Positions 1 through 6,018 of a DNA stretch of 6,018 nucleotides are shown here, piece after piece. The translations under genes were made by a program, and so were the position numbers. Where the stretch lies: positions 1 through 6,018 of the forward strand of contig CALMVY010000097.1 of assembly GCA_937873245.1 (NCBI GenBank). Reading direction: 5' to 3'. This DNA comes from an uncultured Arthrobacter sp. (GTDB lineage Bacteria > Actinomycetota > Actinomycetes > Actinomycetales > Micrococcaceae). Numbering within the stretch: the stretch's first letter is position 1; every line of letters begins with the position of its first letter. The notes beneath the pieces are model-generated. The model worked only from the letters and a program-made list of their open reading frames with translations. It was not told where the DNA came from and did no database searches.

Positions 1-1155
1 AAGACCACGTCCAACGCACACACCCTGACCGGTGACGGCATGGGCATCGCGTTCCGCCGCGGCATCCCGCTGGAGGACATGGAGTTCTTCCAGTTCCACC
101 CGACAGGTCTCGCCGGCCTGGGCATCCTCCTCTCGGAGGCTGCCCGCGGCGAAGGTGCGATCCTGCGCAACTCGGAGGGTGAGCGCTTTATGGAGCGCTA
201 CGCCCCGACCATCAAGGACCTCGCCCCCCGCGACATCGTGGCCCGCTCCATGGCCAACGAAGTCCGTGAGGGACGCGGCTGCGGCCCGAACAAGGACTAC
301 GTCCTCCTGGACCTGACGCACCTTGAACCGGCGCACATCGACGCCAAGCTGCCGGACATCACCGAGTTCGCCCGCACCTACCTGGGTGTGGAGCCCTACA
401 CGGAGCCGGTTCCGGTCTTCCCGACGGCGCACTACGCCATGGGCGGCATCCCCACCAACATCAGCGCCGAGGTGCTGCAGGACAACGACACGGTTGTCCC
501 GGGCCTCTACGCCGCCGGTGAGGTGGCCTGCGTCTCCGTCCACGGTTCCAACCGCCTGGGCACCAACTCGCTGCTGGACATCAACGTCTTCGGCAAGCGC
601 GCCGGCATCGCCGCCGCGGAGTACGCCAAGACCGCCGACTTCGTGGAACTCCCGGTTGACCCGGAGGCTTACACCCTGGACCTGCTGAACCACGTCCGCA
701 CCTCCGACGGCACCGAGAAGGTCGCTGCGATCCGCAAGGAACTGCAGGACACCATGGATGCCAACATGCAGGTGTTCCGCACCGCCGAGACGCTGAACCA
801 GGTCCTGAAGGACATCGCCTCCTTCGAGGAGCGGTACCAGCGCATCAGCGTCCAGGACAAGGGCAAGCGCTTCAACCTGGACCTCCTGGAGGCCGTGGAA
901 CTGGGCTTCCTGCTGGAGCTCGCCAAGGTCATGACCGTGGCGGCCCTGCACCGCGAGGAATCCCGCGGCGGACACTTCCGCGAGGACTTCCCCGAGCGCG
1001 ACGACGAAAAATTCATGAAGCACTCCATGGCGTACAAGGAAGAGCTCGCTCCGGCGGATGGGACTGCGGGCACCGCAAAAACCACAGCCGGCATCCGGCT
1101 TGCCACCAAACCGGTGGTCTTTACGCGTTACGAGCCGATGGTGAGGAAGTACTAA
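1..1155 (+). CDS. sdhA: Succinate dehydrogenase flavoprotein subunit, 3' part (5' end outside window)
   Basis: This is the FAD-carrying catalytic subunit of succinate dehydrogenase, which oxidises succinate to fumarate on the cytoplasmic side of the membrane and passes electrons to SdhB. The reading frame is open from base 1, so the first ATG in the window (base 40) is internal. About 384 residues are present; the family is usually near 590, so roughly 200 N-terminal residues, including the FAD-binding Rossmann segment, lie upstream. Visible motifs are QFHPTG (His codon 97-99), GERFMERYAP, the RDIVARS segment with the expected catalytic Arg (229-231), HYAMGG (His 430-432) and NRLGTNSLLD (Arg 553-555). 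The C-terminus ends in YEPMVRKY, typical of SdhA. sdhB begins one base after the stop, so the two are probably co-transcribed and translationally coupled. Fumarate reductase is a less likely alternative. Confidence 0.97.
   Translation, partial: KTTSNAHTLTGDGMGIAFRRGIPLEDMEFFQFHPTGLAGLGILLSEAARGEGAILRNSEGERFMERYAPTIKDLAPRDIVARSMANEVREGRGCGPNKDYVLLDLTHLEPAHIDAKLPDITEFARTYLGVEPYTEPVPVFPTAHYAMGGIPTNISAEVLQDNDTVVPGLYAAGEVACVSVHGSNRLGTNSLLDINVFGKRAGIAAAEYAKTADFVELPVDPEAYTLDLLNHVRTSDGTEKVAAIRKELQDTMDANMQVFRTAETLNQVLKDIASFEERYQRISVQDKGKRFNLDLLEAVELGFLLELAKVMTVAALHREESRGGHFREDFPERDDEKFMKHSMAYKEELAPADGTAGTAKTTAGIRLATKPVVFTRYEPMVRKY
1142..1148 (+). promoter_or_regulatory. Ribosome binding site of sdhB inside the sdhA end
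   Basis: GAGGAAG lies 8 nt upstream of the sdhB ATG and sits within the last codons of sdhA. This supports the ATG at 1157 and suggests coupled translation of the two subunits. Confidence 0.7.
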
Positions 1156-1156
1156 G

Positions 1157-1939
1157 ATGACCGCTGAACTCGCTGAGCCAGCCTCCAAGATCGAACTGCC
1201 CGCCCACATCGGCGGCGGCGGGGAGGTCCCGTCCTTCGATGTGACCCTGCGCGTGCGCCGCTACAACCCGGAGGTCTCCGAGGACGCCACCTGGGATGAC
1301 TTCAAGGTCACAATGTACGGCACCGACCGTGTCCTCGACGCCCTGCACAAGATCAAGTGGGAGATGGACGGCAGCGTCTCCTTCCGCCGCTCCTGTGCCC
1401 ACGGTGTCTGCGGCTCCGACGCCATGCGCATCAACGGCCGCAACCGCCTCGCCTGCAAGACGCTGCTGAAGGACCTGGACACGTCCAAGCCCATCACGGT
1501 CGAGCCGATCAAGGGCCTCCCGGTGGAGAAGGACCTGATCGTGGACATGGAGCCGTTCTTCCAGTCCTTCCGCGAGGTCATGCCGTTCCTGATCAACCGC
1601 GGCCACGAGCCCACCAAGGAGCGCCTGCAGTCCGCCGAGGACCGCGAGCGGTTCGACGACACCACCAAGTGCATCCTGTGCGCCGCGTGCACCTCGTCCT
1701 GCCCGGTGTTCTGGACCGACGGCCAGTACTTCGGCCCGGCGGCAATCGTCAACGCGCACCGCTTCATCTTCGATTCCCGCGATGACGCCGGCGACATGCG
1801 CCTGGAGATCCTCAACGACAAGGAAGGCGTGTGGCGCTGCCGCACCACCTTCAACTGCACCGAGGCATGCCCCCGCGGCATCCAGGTCACCCAGGCCATC
1901 GCCGAGGTCAAGCAGGCCATTCTGTCCCGCAAGATCTAG
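1157..1939 (+). CDS. sdhB: Succinate dehydrogenase iron-sulfur subunit
   Basis: This is the electron-transfer subunit of complex II, which carries electrons from the SdhA flavin to the quinone site through three iron-sulfur clusters. The 260-residue protein is normal length. An N-terminal ferredoxin-like domain holds the [2Fe-2S] ligands C80, C85, D88 and C100. Asp at the third position is also seen in E. coli SdhB. The C-terminal domain holds C172, C175, C178 and C182, followed by Pro, then C228, C234 and C238, matching the [4Fe-4S] and [3Fe-4S] sites. Residues next to the clusters differ from the E. coli ubiquinone-site residues: V184, T187 and R229 stand at the places of S161, W164 and H207. 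This fits a menaquinone-using actinobacterial enzyme. The ATG has a good ribosome binding site. A large hairpin follows the stop by 30 nt. Confidence 0.98.
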   Translation: MTAELAEPASKIELPAHIGGGGEVPSFDVTLRVRRYNPEVSEDATWDDFKVTMYGTDRVLDALHKIKWEMDGSVSFRRSCAHGVCGSDAMRINGRNRLACKTLLKDLDTSKPITVEPIKGLPVEKDLIVDMEPFFQSFREVMPFLINRGHEPTKERLQSAEDRERFDDTTKCILCAACTSSCPVFWTDGQYFGPAAIVNAHRFIFDSRDDAGDMRLEILNDKEGVWRCRTTFNCTEACPRGIQVTQAIAEVKQAILSRKI

Positions 1940-1969
1940 CGTTAGCTGCACGTAAACCACAAAGCACCA

Positions 1970-2010
1970 GACGACGGCGCCTCCCACCTTTTGGTGGGGG
2001 CGCCGTCGTC
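1970..2010 (+). terminator. Strong hairpin after sdhB, probable terminator or attenuator
   Basis: The left arm 1970-1988 and right arm 1993-2010 pair over 18 bp with one bulged T at 1982 and a TTTT loop (1989-1992). The stem is nearly all G-C at its centre. No U-tract follows the right arm (GTTCCCC), so it is not a classic intrinsic terminator, although U-poor hairpins are often proposed as terminators in actinobacteria. It lies 30 nt past the sdhB stop and 27 nt before the hydrolase ATG. It could end the sdh message, protect its 3' end, or reduce readthrough into the next gene. Confidence 0.7.
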
Positions 2011-2025
2011 GTTCCCCACTCAACG

Positions 2026-2033
2026 AAAGGGGA
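2026..2033 (+). promoter_or_regulatory. Ribosome binding site deciding the hydrolase start
   Basis: AAAGGGGA lies 4 nt before the ATG at 2038. The frame is open further upstream, to an ATG at 1831 inside sdhB, but only 2038 has this site and a protein N-terminus that looks like the family. No convincing -35/-10 pair is seen between 1940 and 2037. Confidence 0.75.
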
Positions 2034-2037
2034 CATC

Positions 2038-2802
2038 ATGTCCCGCTCCGAAAAAGTCAGCTTCCAGGGTTCCACCGGCGAGCTGCTCTCCGGCATCGTC
2101 GATGTCCCGGAGGGCCCGGTAAAGGGCTGGGGCGTGTTCTCGCACGGCTTCACCCTGGGCAAGGACAGCCCCTCGGCGTCGCGGATGTGCAAGGCGCTGG
2201 CGGACAACGGCGTGGGCATGCTCCGGTTCGACAACCTGGGGCTCGGCGAATCCGCAGGGATGTGGTCGGAGGGGTCCTTCAGCCACAAAGTGGCCGACAC
2301 CGTCAAGGCGGCCGAGTTCATGCGGGAGTCGGGACGCCCGGTCTCGCTGCTGGTGGGCCATTCCTTCGGCGGGGCTGCCGTCCTGGCCGCCGCCGGGGCG
2401 ATCCCCGAGCTCGACGCCGTGGCGACGGTAGGGGCGCCGTTCTCGCCCAAGCACGTGGCGCACGTCTTCGACGCCGCCCTGGACCGGATCCTCAGCGAGG
2501 GAAGCGCGGAAGTGGACCTGGGCGGCAAGAGGGTGGAGATCCGCCGGCACTTCGTGGAGGACCTGGAGAATGCGGACCTCACGGATTGCATCCGGCGGCT
2601 CGGAAAGCCGCTGCTGGTGCTGCACTCCCCCACGGACAACACGGTGGGAATCGAGAACGCCAGCACCATTTTCCAGACCGCGCGGCATCCGCGCAGCTTC
2701 GTGTCCCTCGAGGGCAGCGATCATCTCTTGACGGCCAAGGGCCAGGCGGCCCGTGCCGGGAAGATTATTTCGGCGTGGGCCGACCAGTACCTCGACGCCT
2801 GA
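2038..2802 (+). CDS. Alpha/beta hydrolase, related to the hydrolase half of hydrolase-OsmC fusion proteins
   Basis: This 254-residue protein is a cytoplasmic alpha/beta-fold serine hydrolase with no signal peptide or membrane segment. The oxyanion-side HG motif is H36-G37, the nucleophile elbow is GHSFGG with S109, the acid is probably D200 in HSPTDNTVGI, and the catalytic His is H229 in GSDHLL. The segments LRFDNLGLGESAG (residues 62-74), VGAPFSPKHVAH (131-142) and ARHPRSFVSLEGSDHLL closely resemble the N-terminal domain of bifunctional alpha/beta hydrolase-OsmC proteins. Here the protein stops where that domain ends and no OsmC domain follows. The substrate cannot be told from sequence; esterase or thioesterase-like activity is only a guess. 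It may be expressed by readthrough from sdh or from an unrecognised promoter. Its last 38 bp overlap the end of the convergent BrkB gene. Confidence 0.93.
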   Translation: MSRSEKVSFQGSTGELLSGIVDVPEGPVKGWGVFSHGFTLGKDSPSASRMCKALADNGVGMLRFDNLGLGESAGMWSEGSFSHKVADTVKAAEFMRESGRPVSLLVGHSFGGAAVLAAAGAIPELDAVATVGAPFSPKHVAHVFDAALDRILSEGSAEVDLGGKRVEIRRHFVEDLENADLTDCIRRLGKPLLVLHSPTDNTVGIENASTIFQTARHPRSFVSLEGSDHLLTAKGQAARAGKIISAWADQYLDA

Positions 2803-3928
2803 AGGCTGCGGACCATGACGTCCGGCGGGGCCGGGGCTCCGCCGGCGTTTTGCCCGGCTGGACGCGCCGGGCTCCCCACCCGGTGGTCGTGGCGGCAGGC
2901 TCCATGTTGCGGTCCTGCTCCCGGATGGCCACCCACGCGGCGCAGATCACGTAGACCTGGCTGACCAGGTTGAACCAGATCAGCAGGCCGATGATGATGG
3001 CGAAGGGCGCCAGGATGGGGTTCTTTCCGGCACTGGCCAGCAGCTGCGTGCTGAAGATCTGCAGCACGGTGGTGCCCACCGCGGCGAGTATGGTCCCTTC
3101 CAGCAGGGAGCGCCGGGCTGGCTTCAGCCCTGCCGCCACCCGGAACATGATGAGGGCGGTACCCCAGCCCAACAACAGGGGCACGAGGATCGTCACGGAG
3201 GTCGTCAGGGGCCCGGCCAGCATCGGGTCGAGGCTGAGCTGCTCTGTCACCCAATCCGCCGCCGTGCCGAACACCAGCGAGACAGCCGCACTGGTGACAA
3301 GAGCCGCCCCCAGCAGTACCAGCGCGCCGACGTCGAGCAGTATCTGCAGGACCGGATTCATGCCCCGCGGGCCGAGCAGCATCATGCCGCGCACGCCGTC
3401 GCGGATGCCGCTGATCCAGCCCAGGGACGTAAACACCGTCACGACGGCGGCAATCACGGCCGCCCAGCCCAGGCTGGACGGGTTGAGCAGCGCGTACGGG
3501 TCAACCAGCCCTTCGCTGCCGTCGACTTGAAGCAGGCCGGGCGCGGTCATGGCGACGCTCTTGATGATCTGGTCCAGCAGGGCGGGCTGTCCGCTGAGGA
3601 AGAGGCCGGCCAGAGCGAATCCGGTGGCCAGGAGGCCGGTGACGGAGAAGAACATCCTGAACCCGATGCCGGCACTCATCAGCGGACCGTGCTGGCGGCC
3701 GTAGTGCGCAAAAGCGCGCATGGGCAGCAACGTGTTGACCCGGGCCAGCAGCCACCCCACCATGGCCATCAGCGAGGCCATGGCCCCGCCGCCGGAGCGT
3801 CGTGCCTTGCTCCAGTCGACCCGCTTCCGGATGACTTCGAGTTTCAGCCCGGCCAGATCGGTGGGAAGGGGCGGCTTAGCTGGCGTCCGCGGCGCCGTCC
3901 TGGCCTCCGTCGTGAGGTTTGGTCCCAA
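2765..3928 (-). CDS. YihY/virulence factor BrkB family inner-membrane protein
   Basis: This is a polytopic membrane protein of the YihY/BrkB family, whose biochemical role is not settled. Counting from the proposed TTG start (387 residues), hydrophobic segments lie near residues 50-66, 89-112, 154-173, 194-221, 242-266, 278-298 and 304-334. The motif GPLMSAGIGFRMFFS at the first strong segment is typical of the family. The N-terminus is polar and basic, and the roughly 50-residue C-terminal tail is rich in Arg and Pro. The only upstream ATG (4060) would overlap the preceding gene by 185 nt. The next ATG inside (3781) removes the basic stretch LKLEVIRKRVDW, which looks like real coding sequence. 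TTG at 3928 has GGGAAGAG 7 nt upstream and is preferred; TTG at 3934 is possible. It is the last gene of a four-gene minus-strand cluster. Confidence 0.88.
   Translation of the reverse strand: MGPNLTTEARTAPRTPAKPPLPTDLAGLKLEVIRKRVDWSKARRSGGGAMASLMAMVGWLLARVNTLLPMRAFAHYGRQHGPLMSAGIGFRMFFSVTGLLATGFALAGLFLSGQPALLDQIIKSVAMTAPGLLQVDGSEGLVDPYALLNPSSLGWAAVIAAVVTVFTSLGWISGIRDGVRGMMLLGPRGMNPVLQILLDVGALVLLGAALVTSAAVSLVFGTAADWVTEQLSLDPMLAGPLTTSVTILVPLLLGWGTALIMFRVAAGLKPARRSLLEGTILAAVGTTVLQIFSTQLLASAGKNPILAPFAIIIGLLIWFNLVSQVYVICAAWVAIREQDRNMEPAATTTGWGARRVQPGKTPAEPRPRRTSWSAAFRRRGTGRPTPK
2822..2851 (+). terminator. Probable intrinsic terminator of the hydrolase gene
   Basis: CCGGCGGGG (2822-2830) pairs with CTCCGCCGG (2837-2845), a 9-bp stem with one G-U pair and a 6-nt loop. 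CGTTTT follows (2846-2851). It starts 19 nt past the hydrolase stop. It lies inside the C-terminal coding sequence of the opposing BrkB gene, so the sequence serves two purposes. Confidence 0.6.
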
Positions 3929-4538
3929 AATCAAGCTCTTCCCGTAGCTGCCAAATGCCGTTGTCGTCGTGCTCGTAGAGTCCCATGCTAGCCACCGGGA
4001 ACGTGGCCCTGTAATCCTTGAGGACGGCCTCTGCCTCATCCAGGCTTTCGGGGGCGACATCGTGGGCCACAGTGACGTGCGGGTGGTAGTCGAACGGCAG
4101 TTCCCGCTCCAGCGGCCCGGACTGCAGCTGCCGGTGCAGGCTCACGCAGTCCCCGAAGCCGTCCTCGACGTTCAGGAAGACCACCGGGGACACCGGCCGG
4201 AAAGACCCCGTCCCCGCGATGGTCACGTTGAAGGGCTCCTGCCGGCCGGCGATCTCACGCACATGGCTGCGGGTCGCTTCCCAGTCCTGGGTCATGGTGG
4301 TCGTCACCAGTGTGATGTGCGCCGGGATGACTCCCGCCATGGGGTCACCGAAAGAGGCACGCCAGCGCTGGAGCTCCTCGGCGATCTCCGGCGGGAACCC
4401 CAGGATCACGCCGATGCTGATGCCTTCGCTGCGGTGCCCGTTGTCCTGCGTGTCCTGGACGTCCGGAGCGGCGCTGCTGACGGCACGCGTGGTGGCGCGT
4501 TTCGGCTCGTTAGCGGTGACTTTGCTGACGGAGGACAT
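3876..4538 (-). CDS. 2'-5' RNA ligase-like 2H phosphoesterase
   Basis: This 220-residue protein belongs to the 2H phosphoesterase superfamily, whose members act on RNA 2',3'-cyclic phosphates, 2'-5' linkages or small cyclic nucleotides. The two signature motifs are HITL (residues 74-77) and HVTV (154-157), about 80 residues apart as expected for the two-lobed fold. The conserved core begins around residue 39 (EGISIGVILGFP). The first 38 residues are polar, Ala/Thr/Ser-rich and probably disordered, as is the Asp/Gly/Ala-rich C-terminus. The ATG at 4538 is 4 nt after the trpS stop; its ribosome binding site is weak (GGAG 12 nt upstream), so it may be translated through coupling with trpS. The exact substrate cannot be inferred. 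Its end overlaps the proposed start of the BrkB gene by 53 nt. Confidence 0.92.
   Translation of the reverse strand: MSSVSKVTANEPKRATTRAVSSAAPDVQDTQDNGHRSEGISIGVILGFPPEIAEELQRWRASFGDPMAGVIPAHITLVTTTMTQDWEATRSHVREIAGRQEPFNVTIAGTGSFRPVSPVVFLNVEDGFGDCVSLHRQLQSGPLERELPFDYHPHVTVAHDVAPESLDEAEAVLKDYRATFPVASMGLYEHDDNGIWQLREELDFGTKPHDGGQDGAADAS
3936..3943 (-). promoter_or_regulatory. Candidate ribosome binding site for a TTG start of the BrkB gene
   Basis: On the minus strand this reads GGGAAGAG, 7 nt before the TTG at 3928-3926. It is the best start signal in the region and lies inside the 2H phosphoesterase coding sequence, so BrkB translation may be coupled to that gene. Confidence 0.5.
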
Positions 4539-4542
4539 TGGC

Positions 4543-5583
4543 CTAGCGGACTCCGGCCAAGCTGAGGGACGGCAGGAAGCCCATACGCTCGTAGACCCGC
4601 GCCAGCGTCACCGAGGCGATCTCGCGGGCACGCTCCGCGCCTTGGGCCAGCAGCCTGTCCAGCTCTGCCGGATCGGCCATCAACTCGTTGGTGCGGTTCC
4701 GCAGGGGCGTGATGAAGTCGACCATGACCTCGGCCAGATCCGTCTTCAGGTGCCCGTACATCTTGCCTTGGTACTCGACTTCCAGCTCTGCAACGGTTTT
4801 GCCGGTCAGCGTCGAATAGATGGTCAGCAGGTTTGAAACGCCCGGCTTCTCTTCCGGGTCGAAACGGATGTCCGTCCCGGCGTCCGTCACGGCGGACTTG
4901 ATGCGCTTCGCCGCGAGCTTGGGATCTTCGAGCAACTGGATGGATCCGTTGGGCGACTCGCCCGTCTTGGACATCTTGGCTGCCGGGTTCTGGAGATCGT
5001 ATATCTTCGCACTGGCTTTGAGGATGGTCGCCTCGGGCACCCTGAAGGTCACCCCAAAGCGCGTGTTGAAGCGCTGCGCCAGATTGCGCGTCAGCTCAAG
5101 GTGCTGACGCTGGTCCTCGCCTACCGGCACCAGGTCCGTCTGGTACAGCAGGATGTCGGCGGCCATGAGAGTTGGATACGCGAAGAGTCCCAGGGTCGCG
5201 GCGTCCGCTCCGGACCTCTGTGTCTTGTCCTTGAACTGGGTCATGCGGGAAGCCTCACCGAAACCCGTGATGCAGTTCAGCGCCCAGGCCAGCTGCGCGT
5301 GCTCGGGAACATGTGACTGCACGAAGAAGATGGACTTGTCGGGATCGATCCCCGCAGCAATGTACTGTGCCGCCACTACACGGGTCCGCTTGGCCAACTC
5401 GGAAGGCTCAAAATCGACGGTAATGGCGTGCAGGTCCGGGATGAAGAACACGGCGTCGTATTCGGACTGCATGTCCACCCAGTTGCGCACCGCACCGATG
5501 TAATTGCCCAGGTGGAGGGAATCCGCGGTGGGCTTGGCGCCGGAGAGGATGCGCTTCTTGGCAGCAACGGTTGAGCTAGTCAT
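4543..5583 (-). CDS. trpS: Tryptophanyl-tRNA synthetase
   Basis: This class I aminoacyl-tRNA synthetase charges tRNA-Trp with tryptophan in the cytoplasm. The 346 residues match the usual bacterial length of 325-350. The Rossmann domain shows SGAKPTADSLHLGNYIGA with the HIGH-type motif at 24-27 (HLGN). PDLHAIT (49-55), GFGEASRMTQFKDK (107-120), MAADILLY (140-147, including the Asp expected to contact the tryptophan amino group) and VPVGEDQRQHLELTR (152-166) follow. The KMSKS loop reads KMSKT (203-207). The anticodon-binding helical domain then runs to the end. The ATG has GAAGG 10 nt upstream (5594-5598). It starts 19 nt after the exonuclease gene and ends 4 nt before the 2H gene. No T-box or leader is visible because the gap to the preceding gene is too short. 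Confidence 0.98.
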   Translation of the reverse strand: MTSSTVAAKKRILSGAKPTADSLHLGNYIGAVRNWVDMQSEYDAVFFIPDLHAITVDFEPSELAKRTRVVAAQYIAAGIDPDKSIFFVQSHVPEHAQLAWALNCITGFGEASRMTQFKDKTQRSGADAATLGLFAYPTLMAADILLYQTDLVPVGEDQRQHLELTRNLAQRFNTRFGVTFRVPEATILKASAKIYDLQNPAAKMSKTGESPNGSIQLLEDPKLAAKRIKSAVTDAGTDIRFDPEEKPGVSNLLTIYSTLTGKTVAELEVEYQGKMYGHLKTDLAEVMVDFITPLRNRTNELMADPAELDRLLAQGAERAREIASVTLARVYERMGFLPSLSLAGVR

Positions 5584-5593
5584 GTTGATAAAA

Positions 5594-5598
5594 CCTTC
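5594..5598 (-). promoter_or_regulatory. Ribosome binding site of trpS
   Basis: GAAGG on the minus strand, 10 nt before the trpS ATG, lies in the 19-nt gap after the exonuclease stop. There is no room for a separate promoter in that gap, so trpS is either co-transcribed with the nuclease gene or uses a promoter inside it. Confidence 0.55.
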
Positions 5599-5602
5599 GG
5601 AC

Positions 5603-6018
5603 TTAGAGCCGGTAGTCCACTACCAGCGGGGCATGGTCGGAGAAGCGGGTGTCCCAGGACGGCGCCCGGTCGACAACTGCTGACACCGCGGCAGCGGCGA
5701 GAGCGGGCGTGGCCATGTGGTAATCAATGCGCCAGCCGGTGTCGTTGTCGAAGGCCTGTCCCCTCTGCGACCACCAAGTGTAGGGGCCGTCGACGTTACC
5801 CGCCAGGCCCCTGTGAACATCCTTCCAGCCGATATCCTCGCCAAAGAAACGGTCGAAGTAGGCCCGCTCCTCCGGCAGGAAGCCGGCACGTTTGACGTTG
5901 CCCTTCCAGTTCCTGATGTCCAGTTCCGTGTGGCCGACGTTGAGGTCGCCCACCACGAGGGCATGGTCGCTGTGTTTGGCGAGTTCGGGCAGCCGCGTGC
6001 TCATGACGTCCAGGAAGC
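5603..6018 (-). CDS. xth: Exodeoxyribonuclease III / AP endonuclease family protein, C-terminal half (5' end outside window)
   Basis: This is an endonuclease/exonuclease/phosphatase-fold DNA repair enzyme of the ExoIII type, which cleaves DNA at abasic sites and removes nucleotides from 3' ends. About 138 residues are visible and the frame is open through the window edge (FLDV precedes the ATG at 6004), so that ATG is internal. The family is near 260-280 residues, so about half is missing. Visible motifs are VVGDLNVGHTELDIRN with the catalytic Asp and Asn, TWWSQRG, GWRIDYHMATP and the C-terminal SDHAPLV holding the catalytic Asp-His pair. All core residues of this half are intact. It is the first visible gene of the minus-strand cluster leading to trpS. 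Confidence 0.95.
   Translation of the reverse strand, partial: FLDVMSTRLPELAKHSDHALVVGDLNVGHTELDIRNWKGNVKRAGFLPEERAYFDRFFGEDIGWKDVHRGLAGNVDGPYTWWSQRGQAFDNDTGWRIDYHMATPALAAAAVSAVVDRAPSWDTRFSDHAPLVVDYRL

Noticed and set aside
1412..1430. Apparent loss of a [2Fe-2S] cysteine in SdhB (Asp at residue 88)
   Set aside because: E. coli SdhB also has Asp at this ligand position, so this is a known variant and not a defect.
1121..2023. Long minus-strand reading frame of 300 residues opposite sdhB
   Set aside because: It is a shadow of the high-GC sdhB codons. The translation is repetitive in Gly, Ala, Val, Leu, Asp and His without domains, and sdhB is clearly the real gene.
1831..2037. Upstream extension of the hydrolase frame to an ATG within sdhB
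   Set aside because: It would run through sdhB and the strong hairpin, its residues look unlike any hydrolase, and the ATG at 2038 has a good ribosome binding site.
2705..2764. Possible terminator for the BrkB message (short GGGCC/GGCCC stem on the minus strand)
   Set aside because: The stem is only 5 bp, has no U-run and lies in hydrolase coding sequence, so it is within chance expectation at this GC content.
2970..3991. Plus-strand reading frames opposite the BrkB gene
   Set aside because: They are antisense shadows rich in Ser, Arg, Pro and Thr, while the minus strand gives a coherent multi-pass membrane protein.
3929..4060. Upstream extension of the BrkB frame to the ATG at 4060
   Set aside because: The residues are low-complexity Ser/Thr/Arg shadow of the 2H gene and the overlap of 185 nt is unusually large.

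Overview
This is a GC-rich window with strong G/C bias at third codon positions. Protein features point to a high-GC Gram-positive actinobacterium. The SdhB cluster spacing and the actinobacterial-style TrpS support this. My recollection of similar proteins suggests the Arthrobacter/Pseudarthrobacter group (Micrococcaceae). That placement is an inference; no search was run.

Layout. On the plus strand, the 3' part of sdhA (1-1155, N-terminus outside the window) is followed one base later by a complete sdhB (1157-1939). These are the flavoprotein and iron-sulfur subunits of succinate dehydrogenase (complex II, TCA cycle and respiratory chain). A strong hairpin with a TTTT loop (1970-2010) separates sdhB from a stand-alone alpha/beta hydrolase gene (2038-2802), also on the plus strand. 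A GC-rich hairpin followed by TTTT (2822-2851) lies just past its stop and looks like its terminator.

The rest of the window is on the minus strand. Reading from the right edge leftwards: the C-terminal half of an exodeoxyribonuclease III-family nuclease (5603-6018), tryptophanyl-tRNA synthetase trpS (4543-5583), a 2'-5' RNA ligase-like 2H phosphoesterase (3876-4538) and a YihY/BrkB-family membrane protein (2765 to about 3928). Gaps are 19 nt, 4 nt and then an overlap, so these four genes look like one transcription unit. BrkB has no ATG near its expected start; a TTG inside the end of the 2H gene is the best candidate. The BrkB gene converges on the hydrolase gene and the two coding ends overlap by 38 bp.

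There is no sign of a mobile element, CRISPR array, tRNA or rRNA, and no gene-free stretch over 300 bases. The region is mostly ordinary core chromosome. The points worth a second look are the overlapping gene junctions, the two hairpins, quinone-site substitutions in SdhB, and the hydrolase lacking the OsmC domain often fused to its relatives. I found no convincing evidence of a new biological system.
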